Assembly: GCA_964030785.1 (NCBI GenBank)
Contig: OZ034968.1
Span: forward strand, 57,334,399-57,398,398
Direction: 5' to 3'
DNA length: 64,000 nucleotides
Origin: Siderastrea siderea
Taxonomy: Eukaryota > Cnidaria > Anthozoa > Scleractinia > Rhizangiidae
In this document: positions 11,801 to 22,059 of the stretch, one piece after another
Layout: each line of letters opens with the position of its first letter
Position numbering within the stretch: the stretch's first letter is position 1
Made by a program: the position numbers and the translations under genes
Notes under the pieces: generated by a model
The model's input: the letters and a program-made list of their open reading frames with translations, nothing else
Database searches by the model: none
Told to the model about the DNA's origin: nothing

Positions 11801-14800
11801 GACGTAAGCAATTACTGTTATCACAAAGAATAGAAAAACTACAGCACAAAATGTTTAAATACACGTACTTGCGACGCCATAACTTCATAATAATGGGAAT
11901 TTTTTAAAAATCGATACCGGTCACGTTTTGCATCTTCATGGTCGTTAAATATTCGCACTGTTTTGAATAACCAAGACTGTATGCCACTTGAGTTTTAGGC
12001 TTTTTTGTTCTGTTTAGGACACATGACCTGCCAAATATGGTTGTGACTGTCTTGAACAACTTTCCCATAGAACAAATGTGGCAAAGCAGCTCAGTATCTG
12101 TGGAAGTTAGGGTTTCCAAGATATGATGATTAGGAACTTCCCATAGCAACATTATGGAGTCTCCCTCGTTAAAATGTGACATTTGCGTTAATTTCACGAA
12201 GCACAGATTTTGACTTTGTTCACTTCCAATCTTAAATATTGTGAATTTTCTATACGCTGCCATTACCACTGGTCAACTTATAGAGTATTGTTGTTTCTCC
12301 TTACCTTAGCTTCAAGGTGGAGGTGACATGTCCCTAATGACACGATTTGAACACGGAGCGATACGCAAAGGTTTTATTCTAGAGGAGGTTAGTGTTTGTG
12401 TCTTTTCGCTTAGTGTTTAACATTTTCTGTGATCATCAAGTCAAATATGTTTGTAAGAAACCACTTTTTCTTATTCCACAGGCTAAAAGCTTTGCGTAAA
12501 ATAAACAACGCAACCATTGTTAACTAAACAGTTTTCCATTGAATACGTCCTTGTGGTGTGTTGACGTAACTGTCATTTGAGCGCCGTTTTGATAGAAGAA
12601 GTGAACAGCCTCTGTGAAGTTGACAGCCCGACTCAATTCTCTTTTTCGTGTTTTTTTCTTCCTATTTAAGTATGCGTCGAACTGCAAATAAATAACTCAC
12701 GCTGTTGACAAATGCGAAAATAAGTCTTACGTTGAAAGCAGCAGATGACAAACGTAAAAAATGGCGGGAAAATCGCGAACACGTGACTGTATTTGCCGTT
12801 TACGTTTGTCGTAAAAATAAGGCTTCGTCTTTTTATTTTTAAATTCTGGCACATTTTTACGACTTTCTTTTTCCGCAGCATTTGAAGTACCACTCCGAGA
12901 TTATGTCTCTTCATGGATTTCATTTTGAAGTTAAAGCAGTTAGGGAAGAGAATGAGTCAAAATACTCTTTCTATATCCAGGTTTGCCTTGCCACGTTTTC
13001 TGGAATCCCATCTATTATTATTATTTTTTCCTTACGACATCTTGCCTTCATTCTCCAAAGTCTAAACGCCTCTAAAAGGCTGTACACTCCCAGGAGAATC
13101 TTACTTCAAACCATGGAAAAAATCCCAAATTTCGTTTTGCAAAATATCGAAAAACAAACAGCACCACAACCACAAGTCTGAAGTACTGCTAAAATGGTGT
13201 CATTTGAATGGTCACACTGTAGGGTTTCGTCTACAGGCTGACAGTAATCCCATCTTGTACAGCACAATAAACTGCACCACAGGAAAGTACTGCTCAATAG
13301 CTTTCACTTGAATGGTCCATCCACAGACTCAAAAGTTAGTACCATTACGGAATAATACCTTCCATTTCACTGGACATTCTTTAGGTTTTCCTGTATCCAC
13401 ACGGCACGACTGAATGGCTGTCATCTGAATGGTCAGATTTCAGGTTTTCATCCACGGATGTAAATGTCAGGACCGTTTTGTGCAGCATGATAAACAGAAC
13501 CGCAGGAAATTACTGCTCAGCAGCTTTCATTTGAATGGTCATACATACGGCTTTTATCGACAGACGGCAAAGTTAGAACCACCGTGTTTAGCGTGATAAA
13601 AGGCATCACTGAGCAGTATTGTCCAGTGGCTTTCATTTTAATAGTGTCGTTGTATGATTTTATATGGAAACAAGATAAAGTCTACTAGAATCTAGAATCA
13701 CTTTGAACAGCATAACAAACAACACCAAGTGAAAGTACTGTTGAATACCTTTCATTTGAATGGTCACGCCTTAGGACTTCACCAACAGACTTGTAAGTTA
13801 GAACAACCTTGCACATGTTTTCTTGTTCCACTGCCCGATATATCCTCATTAAACATCTTGTTTTTCCAGAGATTGAAGCCGAATGATCCAGTGTTATCGT
13901 TCAGAGCTTGTGAACGTCACACTTTTTCCATGCGTCACGATAGAGAAGTAAGTCCTTAGTTACATGTCTTTAGCGAAAGGCAATGTTACATTGCTGGAGG
14001 GGGGGGGGGGGAGAGGATACACTTAAGAGCCTTTGGAAGTCATAACCACGGACTTCTCCCTTTGGCCATTATATGCTTCTGTTTTGTTTATTGGTGTTGT
14101 TGTCATTTCATGTTTCTTGATTTGTGAAACTGACATTGATCCGGCTTATATAATTAGATAACGAGATAGGGCTGGGGGGGGGAAGTGTTGACTAGATTCA
14201 GGGTGGCAGGGATAGCGCAAAAGCGAAATCACTCGCCTTCCTCTACCGTGTCCCTGGTTTGAATCCCGGATTCGGCGTCATAAGTAGGTTGAGTTTGTTG
14301 TCGGTTTCCATCCTTGTTTCAAAGGTTTTCTCTGGGTGTGTGTGTACTCTTCCATAAAAACCAACATTTCTAATTTCCAATTTGATCGGGAATCTGAGCG
14401 CAACGTTTGTTAGTCTTAGCACAACTGATTTATTTACGGTCGAACTCGAGTTGTTTTATTTATTTATTTATTTATTTATTTATTCATTCATTTGTAATGA
14501 CGATGGATTTGTTAATCATTAAACTAAGATGGAAAAGATCAAAAAGTTATTCCTTGAAAGTAACCGTTTTGCAAGTTGATGCCTTTCAAACAAAACAACA
14601 AAGTTCTGCCGAAAGTCACGGACGAGAACCGATCGAGTGCGCGTAAATCGATTGCATTGTCCCTTAAATTGGGAGCCATGCAATGTCTTCACAGCGGTCA
14701 AACGCACAACGCGTGCGCAGTTCCCGCCATAATTTTACAAAAATTAAGCTTTTTACTTTGAGCATGTGTTCAGAATGAAGTAACTGGTATCCACAAGTTT

Positions 14801-17800
14801 TGTCGGTACGAAATTTAGTTTATCGGGACATTTTGTGCATCGTTTTCGTACGAACTGCACGCTTGTAAAAGTCTGAACTGATTAAAACTTCAAGGCTCTG
14901 AAAAACCGAAAGTGATGTTGTTTTTTGCGTTTGACCGCTGTGAATGCAATGTCGACACTCTTATTTAGCCAATGAGGTCAGCAGTTTTAGCTTAATTGTC
15001 GTTTTGTTTGCCTATTGCCAGAAAAATTGGCAGCTTGACAGTTTTAACGGTCTTTGAGCTGTTTACATTAGCATATTGAAGGATGCATATTGAAGGATTT
15101 CCATGCACAGAACCCTGAAAAAAACTGAGCACTTAAAAGCGGTTGCCCCCGCTAATTAAGTTTATTTGTTTATTTATTTATTTATTTATTTATTTACTTA
15201 TTTATTTGTTTGTTTCCAGGTGCGGTATTGCATTCTAATTCAGTGGTCAGATTGTGGCGTGAACAAAATGTTTTCAACGGGTGAGTGGCTTAACGACTCC
15301 ATCATTAAGCTTCCACGGACCAGTCAAGAGTTCGAACCACCTTGTAAAGCATGATAACAGCACCACAGGAAACGGGAAAGCACTTCTCATTAGCTTTTAT
15401 TTGAATGGTCACAGTTTTCAAGAACATGTTTTCAGCGAATCTCATATCCAGAGCTTTATGGGCTCCTTGGTCAGTATATGATCCCATGCGAGACTCTGGA
15501 ATATGCGGATCTTTGCTGATGTCGTTGTTTACATCTCTAAAATTGAAATTCATTCGATAAACAAACAAAGATTATGACTAGAGAGAGCATACAACATTCA
15601 GTTCACATGCGAAGTTTGAAAGAAAAAGGATAGAAACCGGTTTCAAATGATGCTTTCAAAGTTTACAACATTTACAGGCGTTTGTTTGGCTGGGGGGCAA
15701 CTCTTGCCACCCAGCCATACAAACGTCTGTAAATTTGACCTTTTTCAAAAAGGAGTATCTCCTTCCATTTTCAGCATTCTCCTCTCACATTTCCACTTTC
15801 AATTTTTCGTGTTTTCGTTGCCATGCTAACTATAAAATTTTCGATAATTTATGATAATGTGGAGATCAAAGACTGCCGACATAAACAAAGATCCGCTAAT
15901 TATAGCCCTTTTCACAGTTAGCTTTTCTCATTTGCATTACAATGTATTTGAACGTGGATGTGAGGCGATTCCAAACAGAAACTGCAAAGTTGCACGAAAT
16001 TGCCTCACATCAACTTTCAAATACATTGTAATGCAAATGAGAAAAGTTAACCGTGAAAAGGGCTATAAGAGAATTTAAGATGGAAGGCCACGGTTAACCC
16101 GCTACGGTTGGATGAGTATTGGGCTCATGCAGATGGACTGGGACGAGTGCCAACAAATTTCTGGCGGAAACGATGGCCCTTGCTTAGCGCCGGTTAACAA
16201 TAAAGGAAACAAACTATGATTGAATGAAGAGTTTTCCGAACGCCGCTTAAAAAGGTCGTTTCAGGATGTTCGAGATGCGTTAAATTGCTTTTATGCTGCT
16301 GGCCATATCAGCGATAAACGGTTTCTTATCAGTATACGAGGAGTGCGAGTCAGTCAAGTTTGTTTTCCTGACTCATTTCAAATAGAAGCCTTGAATAGCA
16401 GCAAATGTAATTAAAAACAACAGCAAAACGACAAAGACAGAAACAGCGAACAAAAGCTAACAAATGAAGATAAACTTACGAATCGGTCATGAAAAAAATA
16501 AGTAACGGACTAAGGCTAAATTAGACCGCAACAATAGATAAATGAATAAATAGCAGCGCAACAAATGTTGAATATGAAACCCCTTACTTACAGAGAAAGC
16601 TGAGATGGTGCATGCCTTCTCTTCCTAGCGCAATGCAACTTTAGAAAAGCCAATGTGCAAAATATGGCAGGTTAATCAACCCACAACACCCAAAAGGGAA
16701 TGTCCGAAAAGATGTTTTAAACTCCAAGTGCGGAAATACCGCTGAAATGCAGATTAAAATACTAATAATTGCCTTCGTTGTCGTCGGTACGTGAAGCCTT
16801 CTCGTAACTCACCGTCGTAAAACTGCTATGGTGAACGAAGGAGAACTGGTCATGCGCATAACATCTCGACCCAGATCCCAATTTCTCGTCCAACCGTACT
16901 GGTTGACCGTAGTGACCTATCTTAAATTTCTTATTATCCTACTGCTGACCGAGGAGTGTTCGGACTCTGGGAACGGGATTGGTTCGCAGCTCAAAAGTCA
17001 AAGAATATTATCAAAGAAGATGGACTGCTTGACTATGATAATAATGGTTGGCTTTTCTTATTTGATATTTCGTCCATAGAAATTCTTTGCCAGAGTTTTA
17101 GCCTCTCAGGGAAAACGAGACAGTCAGAGGTAGGACGTTAGTTAAAACGACATTACATAATTTACAGTTTGAATGTAGAGCTTCGAGTAGAGGTGTTTAA
17201 ACGGAACACGTTTTCCCTAAACATGTTTGAATCACATTCTTAACATTAGCTGTCCTTTAAACGTGTTTTATGCCTAGCCTGCGTAGCAAGCATTTTCTTG
17301 AGTTTTCCCGTCGCGCAATTTTCGGAAAAAAATAGGAGGAGAGGTTTCCTTCTTGTTCCCCCGACTCCCCACTCTTAAGGTCCCTAATGCTATCATTACT
17401 ACTTCATTTAAGACCTCGTGACAAGTAAATATGAAACAAAGCCTTGGTTACAAAAGAAAACACTGACAGCCATATTGCAACCCGCTTGGAACCTTTTTGA
17501 TTTAAACATTTGTAACCTCGGAAAATCCTGTTGTGGAAGTTTTTAACAAAAAGTAGCAGTCGGTGTGAAGGCCAAAATTTCCTTGGATAATGTTACGAGG
17601 AAAATTCCTAGGTTTGTTTGCAACACTGGGCAAATTTATCCGATCGTGCTTAATTCGGCATACTTTGAAAGAAATTTTCCCACTAGTTCAGCTGGTTATT
17701 TAAAAACAGGTGTGACATTAAAGTCACGTGGTAGCGTTACAAATGGTAGAGGGACCACGGGCCTCGTGTAGCTTGTCTAGCTTGAATTCTTGTTTTGTTT

Positions 17801-17874
17801 TTCAGGTTGTTTCAGTTGAGGATGTGTGCATGCCACTTTATGTGACAGTTTCATTAATGTTTCCACCTTCTTAA
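2503..17874 (+). CDS. BTB/BACK-domain protein, BTBD16/germ-cell-less-like (15 exons, 5' partial)
   Basis: Exons read by eye, all in compatible phase: 2503-2623, 3289-3358, 3538-3600, 4801-4868, 5023-5101, 8299-8339, 8733-8769, 10044-10098, 11148-11230, 12310-12387, 12879-12980, 13870-13947, 15220-15280, 16957-17129, 17806-17874 (TAA stop). Together they give about 391 residues. The first visible exon is the distal part of a BTB fold (VGVLAAASFLGFSALEKL). A BACK-like region follows with YSLYKLLAYWIFLQQHP. Later exons match the order of conserved blocks in germ-cell-less/BTBD16 proteins (NLVPQSWLLRIYSQHY, then SLHGFHFEV, then LSFRACERHTFSMRHDRE). BTB-BACK proteins usually act as cullin-3 adaptors or scaffolds; the role here is not shown. 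The 16957-17129 exon is the least certain: its phases fit but the protein match is weak. Start and early BTB exons are missing. An ATTAAA lies about 80 bp past the stop. Confidence 0.75.
2782..2862. repeat. (TA)n microsatellite
   Basis: About 40 uninterrupted TA dinucleotides in an intron of the BTB gene. Open frames across it are artefacts. Confidence 0.97.
3635..3860. repeat. Dispersed repeat rich in CCAAT/ATTGG boxes
   Basis: Contains several ATTGG/CCAAT motifs and the block TTTTCCCGCGCTTG. The same block, with a similar AATCGTGACTTGCA lead-in and an ATGTATTTGCT follow-on, recurs near 54950-55030 and 60610-60680. It is a dispersed repeat of unknown class. Confidence 0.5.
5146..5518. mobile_element. 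Harbinger-like MITE, 373 bp
   Basis: Perfect terminal inverted repeats AGCCCCGGCTAAACGATC, flanked on both sides by TAA (5143-5145 and 5519-5521). A 3-bp TAA/TTA target duplication is the mark of PIF/Harbinger-type insertion. The interior is non-coding. It lies in the fifth visible intron of the BTB gene. Confidence 0.85.
5716..5729 (+). repeat. Left direct repeat of the Crypton
   Basis: GAGTACAGATGCAC, identical to 7715-7728. It lies 36 bp before the recombinase ATG. Possible recombination site; inference. Confidence 0.55.
5766..7519 (+). CDS. Crypton tyrosine recombinase (DUF3504/ZMYM-KCTD1-like), two exons, intact
   Basis: Exon 1 is 5766-6087 (ATG in AAAATGGCC, donor GTAAGT). Exon 2 is 6348-7519 (acceptor AAAACAG, TGA stop). 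The join keeps frame and gives about 497 residues. Residues 75-110 (RFVNMSSVEIDEI... then WAVRVFEAWCRER) are the N-terminal SAM-like/core-binding region of this family. The catalytic domain shows the tyrosine-recombinase set: Arg in WCRRGREGQ near residue 243, HSVR at 371-374, His in SGHR at 397, and Tyr in LRNYN at 406. The tail is Gln/Ser-rich. No premature stop was seen, so it may encode active enzyme. It could also be a domesticated copy, but the flanking direct repeats argue for a mobile element. Confidence 0.85.
7715..7728 (+). repeat. Right direct repeat of the Crypton
   Basis: GAGTACAGATGCAC, identical to 5716-5729, about 195 bp past the recombinase stop codon. Confidence 0.55.
7807..7995. 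repeat. 189-bp foldback (near-perfect hairpin)
   Basis: The left arm begins AACAAATAAAGAAGCCTCGA and the right arm is its reverse complement. The arms are about 90 bp with few mismatches and a short loop near CTACGTCTC. It contains no gene and sits just 3' of the Crypton. It could be a foldback MITE or the 3' structure of the Crypton. Confidence 0.85.
8500..8575 (+). repeat. tRNA-derived SINE-like fragment
   Basis: A tRNA-like sequence with a strong B box (GGGTTCGAATCCCGG) and a degenerate A-box region (GGTAGTGCAGAGG), followed by a (GTTT)n-type tail. Stem pairing is incomplete, so a functional tRNA is unlikely. Confidence 0.5.
9051..9259. mobile_element. MITE with TTAACCC... inverted ends, 209 bp
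   Basis: Perfect 18-bp terminal inverted repeats (TTAACCCTTTAAGCCCCA) with a non-coding AT-rich centre. Lies in an intron of the BTB gene. Confidence 0.8.
9655..9945. repeat. G-run and duplicated palindromic ACCAAGGGACGGGAAGAAATG block
   Basis: A poly-G run starts near 9655. From about 9795 a block containing CACCAAGGGACGGGAAGAAA occurs twice (near 9835 and 9901), and its inverse CCCGTCCCTTGG also appears, so the region is both tandem and palindromic. Non-coding intron sequence. Confidence 0.6.
10240..11147. other. BTB-gene intron, no recognised feature
   Basis: No convincing exon, inverted ends or tandem repeat was found. The intron ends in the acceptor TTTTTTCTTCAG. Confidence 0.4.
11231..12309. 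other. BTB-gene intron
   Basis: Contains a short poly-G run near 11272 and an (AAATAA)n-like tract near 11320-11370. The 121-codon antisense frame at 11904-12269 has no recognisable protein features. Confidence 0.4.
13190..13850. repeat. Degenerate ~105-120-bp minisatellite
   Basis: The core TTTCATTTGAATGGTCA recurs with variation near 13206, 13310, 13425, 13533, 13640 and 13757. Each unit also carries GCACCACAGGAAAGTACTGCTC-like and AGTTAGAACCACC-like blocks. About six units are present. Non-coding and intronic. Confidence 0.75.
14210..14400 (+). repeat. tRNA-derived SINE-like element
   Basis: An A-box-like GGGATAGCGCAAAAGCG and a B-box-like GGTTTGAATCC are followed by a tail containing AAAACCAACATTTCTAATTT. 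This architecture is typical of tRNA-headed SINEs. Confidence 0.5.
14455..14492. repeat. (TTTA)n microsatellite
   Basis: Tandem TTTA units in an intron of the BTB gene. Confidence 0.9.
14675..14955. mobile_element. MITE-like segment with inverted ends
   Basis: Left end GCAATGTCTTCACAGCGGTC and right end GACCGCTGTGAATGCAATGTC-like are inverted copies of about 27 bp. The interior is non-coding. Target duplications are not clear, so the edges are approximate. Confidence 0.5.
15160..15212. repeat. (TTTA)n microsatellite
   Basis: Tandem TTTA units directly before the acceptor (TTTCCAG) of the 15220 exon of the BTB gene; the tract forms part of that exon's pyrimidine-rich lead-in. Confidence 0.9.
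15300..15430. repeat. Orphan unit of the 13.2-13.8 kb minisatellite
   Basis: Shares GTTCGAACCACCTTGTAAAG, CAGCACCACAGGAAA and TTTGAATGGTCACA with the array. The spacing suggests a single displaced copy about 1.5 kb downstream. Confidence 0.65.
15671..15733. repeat. 63-bp hairpin
   Basis: TTTACAGGCGTTTG...GGCTGGG and its reverse complement pair around a short loop. Non-coding. Confidence 0.75.
15900..16068. mobile_element. Foldback MITE, ~169 bp
   Basis: Long inverted arms of about 70 bp, starting TAGCCCTTTTCACAGTTAGC and rejoining as the reverse complement ending GTGAAAAGGGCTATA. The flanks allow a TA target duplication, as in Tc1/mariner-derived MITEs. Confidence 0.8.
16080..16956. other. 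BTB-gene intron, no recognised feature
   Basis: No repeat or coding signal beyond chance open frames. The acceptor used for the 16957 exon is weak. Confidence 0.35.
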
Positions 17875-18270
17875 GCCAAAATTACCAGAACTAACCCTGT
17901 ACTTGATATGATTATAAATTCATCACTTCAGTGAAGTGCTCCTTGTACATATGTATTAAAAATTCTTATCTGTAAAATAGTGTAATTAAGACTGAACATG
18001 ACATCGGGTCTTCTCAGATGATTAAAAAACGTTTTTATTGCAACAAGTTGTAAAAATCATTGACATTTAGCAATATCATTACTGGCAAATTTCTGACATA
18101 CCACATCGTGCCCTGATTTGCTTGCGAATTTTATAAAAAATGATCCTGCAAAAGTTTATTTTACCGCCACAAATATTTTACGCAGATAGCTCTCTTCCTT
18201 AACACTTACCACAAAAATGCCTCCAATTCCATGCTTGAACGGAAAGCAAACTTCAAACCTTATGAGTTTG
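17875..18270. other. 3' flank of the BTB gene
   Basis: AT-rich presumptive 3' UTR and flank with ATTAAA about 80 bp after the stop. No gene was seen. Confidence 0.4.
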
Positions 18271-18290
18271 GTTGAGCTATGGTGCTTTAG

Positions 18291-18500
18291 TACCAAACCA
18301 GTGGATAGTGTGTTTCGCGCGCTCTGATTGGCTACTCAAACGCGAGATAGTGTTTTTCGCGCGCTCTGATTGGCTACTCAAACGCGAGATAGTGTCTGCT
18401 ATTCACCTCCCGATATTTTTCTGGATTTCGCGCGCGAGTTTTCCCTCATTTCTCAGAAAAAAAAGGATTTATGTGGTGCTGACTGTCCACTGGTTTGGTA
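18291..18500. mobile_element. MITE-like element with ACCAAACCAGTGGA ends
   Basis: ACCAAACCAGTGGA at the left is inverted as TCCACTGGTTTGGT at the right. Inside, a 43-bp unit containing CGCGCTCTGATTGGCTACTC is repeated twice in tandem. Confidence 0.6.
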
Positions 18501-18599
18501 TATACTATAACAATTATTCACCTCAGTGTCGGTGATGAAGAGTGGTAGATATTTACCCCCACTTGTTAATTACTTTTCACAGCCAAAAGAATCAATTAA

Positions 18600-19025
18600 A
18601 ATTATAAATTAGCGATAGTAGTTTCGAATGACGTTTCGATGACTCACTCATCATTTTCAAATTCGTGTAACTAAAAGTCAGATTCTTGTGAGTTCCTTAT
18701 ATAATAAATGCGTGTTTAAGTTTATTTGATTAGTATCAGTTTCTTTAATAGTTCTATTACATTTTTGTTTCTATCTTAAGTTTTGTATATTATTTTATGT
18801 CCCCTAATTAGTATGGGATTATTCCAAGCTACATGGTTTGACACGTAAATAAATTTTCTTACTTACTTACTTACTTACTTACTCATAGTAAAGTTTCTTA
18901 CTTACTTAAAGTCTTGATGCATGTGATTAAAGAATACAATGTGAAATGTAGAGGGTGTTAATGATGAGTGAGTCATCGAAACGTCATTCGAAACTGCTAT
19001 CGTTAATTTTTATTCTTAATTGTTT
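18600..19025. mobile_element. Inverted-flank retroelement remnant
   Basis: GCGATAGTAGTTTCGAATGACG and its neighbours (about 50 bp) recur inverted at the right edge, reading GATGAGTGAGTCATCGAAAC. A (CTTA)n tract lies at about 18860-18895. The inverted flanks with GACGTTTCGATGACTC resemble those of Penelope-like elements; this class is inference. No coding part remains. Confidence 0.5.
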
Positions 19026-19312
19026 ATCCAAAACCTCCGTTAAAAGAATCAACTATCAAAAAATTGGTCGGGTTTTTTTTACACCGCGAGGTAAACCCCT
19101 AACAACTTAGACCATGGACTGAAGGAAAAGTGCGTTTCGACTAAATTAAGTTCAAGTTCTATCAAATAAAAATAAATTTCTCACAATGAAGTAGTCCTTT
19201 GTCTTTTCTGGCCATTTATCTCCATATTTTTAATTTTCATCCAAAGCTTGAAAAAAAAAGCAGTCCCTTCGATTCAAAAATGGCGCCGTGGATCGTCGAA
19301 ATTCGTTAAGTC

Positions 19313-20158
19313 TAGGGGTGCTTTCCATTAACCCAAAACGTCCGGAAATTTCGATCGGAAATTAAATGGAACGGTTTGGTTGGATCGAAATTTACCGTTC
19401 CAATTTCAGAAATTCTCGTTTCCAGTCCCGCTTCTTGTTCTCAAACAGGGGCCATCTTGGACCCGCCATCTTGGATTTCTTGATTTTTTTCAAAACCTTC
19501 AAAAACGAATGATCAAAATCAATAAATTCACACGGAAATGGTCTAAAAATGTGAAATTTACTTTACCGTTCCAATTTCAGAAATTCTCGTTTCCAGTCCC
19601 GCTTCACTGGGAAGTTTCCATCATGGCGCAAAACACGCCGAAAGTTTGGCAGTACAGTATTTGCAGTTTTCAAGCACAAGATTTGATGATGCTTTTAATG
19701 CACTCCTGTGCAGGTATAGAATATAATTCATAAAATGTTTTTACATCTGACATTTTTCTTGTTTTCAACGAAAAGTTGGTTGAATGCTTTCATCCCTACG
19801 ACCCCCAGTTCGTCACGTTTACCGGCTTTTTTCTCTTTGCAGATAAACTTGGTGATGCAGAAAGCTGTGGCCAAACCGAGCAAATGACCTCTTTTTCACT
19901 AAACATAACCATATGTCAGCTTAGCACCGCCCCTGCTGCCCTCAAAAAATGGGAAGGCAAACAAGTCCGTTTATTAATTGCGTGAAACTTAAAGAGGAAT
20001 TCGGTAAAGCGCAATTCCCAATGAAGAGAGAATGGGAACGAGTTTAAACCGGCATTCCAATCATTCGGTCGCCTCGATTGTAAAATGCCGTTCCATTTTT
20101 CGGCGGTCGGACCCACTGGTCTCTGGCCCGTCGGTCTTGCATGATGAAAGCACCCTAG
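19313..20158. mobile_element. DNA-transposon derivative with CTAGGGGTGCTTTC ends
   Basis: Left CTAGGGGTGCTTTCC and right GAAAGCACCCTAGG form short terminal inverted repeats. The block TTACCGTTCCAATTTCAGAA occurs twice (about 19393 and 19562), flanking an inserted block of about 130 bp that also occurs at 21648-21775. The 117-codon frame here is a by-product of that duplication. Confidence 0.6.
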
Positions 20159-20246
20159 GTAACCACGCGCTTTCCTCGAACTGCAAGTGCGTGGTGTTAT
20201 CTCCGCCTGCGCCTCGCACTCGAATAAAGTGCGTGGTTACCTTAGC
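20155..20246. repeat. Hairpin with GGTAACCACGC arms
   Basis: CTAGGTAACCACGC at the left pairs with GCGTGGTTACCTTAG at the right around a CG-rich centre. Possibly a small foldback element. Confidence 0.65.
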
Positions 20247-20430
20247 TAACGGACTGCGAAGCTATATCGGGATCGAATGACGTGTTTTCCAAGCTTTGGC
20301 CTTGAAGTTTATGGAGGAAAACAAGCACAAAATGCAAAGAACTACTTCACTGTGAGTAATTTAACTTAATGTGACAGAAATTAAACTTTATTTAGTCGAA
20401 ATGCACTTTTCCTACTTTAATCTTTAAATA

Positions 20431-20519
20431 GGTCCAACATTGACCTCGTTTAAATAATCGGCCAACTTTGACCTCTTTTAAATAATCGGCCAACTTTGAC
20501 CTCTTTTAAATAATCGGCC
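20431..20519. repeat. 28-bp tandem repeat, ~3 copies
   Basis: The unit GCCAACTTTGACCTCTTTTA plus AATAATCG occurs about 3.2 times with few changes. Confidence 0.9.
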
Positions 20520-21420
20520 CTGAGTGTTCAATGCTTGTTTGAGGAAGCTAAATAAATCCCTCTTTCTATTTATCATCCCCTATTCATTAGACGTATGAAA
20601 TATGGTTAGTCAATCAACAACTCCTCAACAAGTATTCAAGCATGATCGTGTCTAATGATCACGTCACCTTACGTGAGACCCCTGGAACCTATACTCTTAA
20701 CTGTCCAATCAACCGGAATGCACCTCTTCTTTGTCTAGCGTCAGACATGTTCATTGAGATAAAAAGTTGTTCCCTTGCAATAGCTAGGGCTCGCTTGAAT
20801 CTGCTCAAGAAAAAAAGAATTCATTTAACATTTGGAATTTCCAAACATAATAACTGGCCAATAGGCTTCATAACTTGTCTTGTTAAGTATTAGATACTCA
20901 GTCATAATTGTTGGCCTGTTTGTTTTTACTTTTTCTCCAAGACAAGATGCTTTTGGCACGTAATAACTGTTGGACTAAACGTATAGGTTTATAAGAATAC
21001 GTTATTTCTCAAATGGACATGAAATCGCTGTTCTGTTTTAGCTTTAAATTACATGATTCTAGTAAGAAATATAGAAACGTTTTCATGTTAGTAAATACGT
21101 GGTTGAATGATAAATACAGAAGGGAATGAGGATAAAGTATTGCTCTCACGACTCGCTCAATATTTTGGAGGTCCAGTCCCCTTCCATTCTGTACTCCTTG
21201 GATTTAGGTCAATGGAGAGATCCTCTCCCTTCGTTTTACCGGTTAATAATGAAGGCCAAATTAAACTCCCTCCTCTCCACCCGGTGTTTTATCTCCCAGG
21301 CCTAAAGGTATCTTTAGGTCGACAATTCAGGAGGCTTAAATTTAGTTTAGTAATTTGTCACCCTTTAGTTCCCCCCAGTCAGCCTCAATAGTTTTGTTGT
21401 TGTGTTGCTTTATGGTAGGA
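20520..21420. other. No recognised feature
   Basis: AT-rich spacer. Open frames of 80-95 codons here have no recognisable protein features. Confidence 0.35.
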
Positions 21421-21960
21421 GGCTGATTAACCCTATTCAGACCGGGCTTTATTCGGGCCTCTAAGACCGGGGGTGGGGGGGGGGGGGGCATACCGCCTGC
21501 ACCTCTTAACTCCGATAATTTTAAGGCAGGGCCCTGTTTAAAGCTTTGACAACGAAGCTTGGAGTGCAAATAGTACGTCCAAAAGCATTTCCTTTCAGGT
21601 CCGCAAGTTTAACTGGTTACGACATATGACGTTATAATGACATCTTGTTCTCAAACAGTGGCCATCTTGGACCGCCATCTTGGATTTCTTGATTTTTTCA
21701 AAACCTTCAAAAACGAATGATCAAAATCAATAAATTCACACGGAAATGGTCTAAAAATGTGAAATTTACTTGAAAAAAGTTTGATTTTACATTAAAATGG
21801 GAGAAATTCAAAGTTGTGAAAAAATCGCTTGTCAAAAAGCGGTTTCCATGGTAACGTGAAACTTCACAGACAAGGACTTGCTACATCAAATTGTTGCCAG
21901 ATAAATTTTAGGAAAAGTCACCAAGTTTGGTGGCGTTATCTTGTTTATTAAATAGACAAT
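21421..21960. mobile_element. Fragment of the TTAACCCTATT MITE family
   Basis: Begins TTAACCCTATTCAGACCGGGC, then a poly-G run and GCATA, as in the complete copy at 50341-50951. Near 21900 the block GATAAATTTTAGGAAAAGTC matches the reverse complement of the block near 50455. Positions 21648-21775 repeat the sequence near 19437-19563 almost exactly. The fragment is therefore mosaic. Confidence 0.6.
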
Positions 21961-21995
21961 AATACGTGGGCGCGCGGAGATATGGAATTTCTCTT

Positions 21996-22057
21996 CGAGT
22001 GTTCAACGCGATATCTCACGAGTGAGGGTAGCGAACGAGTGAGATATCGAATTGAAC
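21996..22057. repeat. Hairpin around GCGATATCTCAC
   Basis: The left arm GTTCAACGCGATATCTCAC pairs with GTGAGATATCGAATTGAAC. It lies about 690 bp before a Crypton relic. Confidence 0.7.
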
Positions 22058-22059
22058 AA

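Noticed and set aside
11904..12269. 121-codon antisense frame in the BTB gene
   Set aside because: No domain, no splice context and no conservation signal visible; likely chance.
19380..19733. 117-codon frame with a repeated FQFQKFSFPVPL
   Set aside because: The repeat comes from a duplicated DNA block inside a transposon derivative, and no protein family is recognisable.
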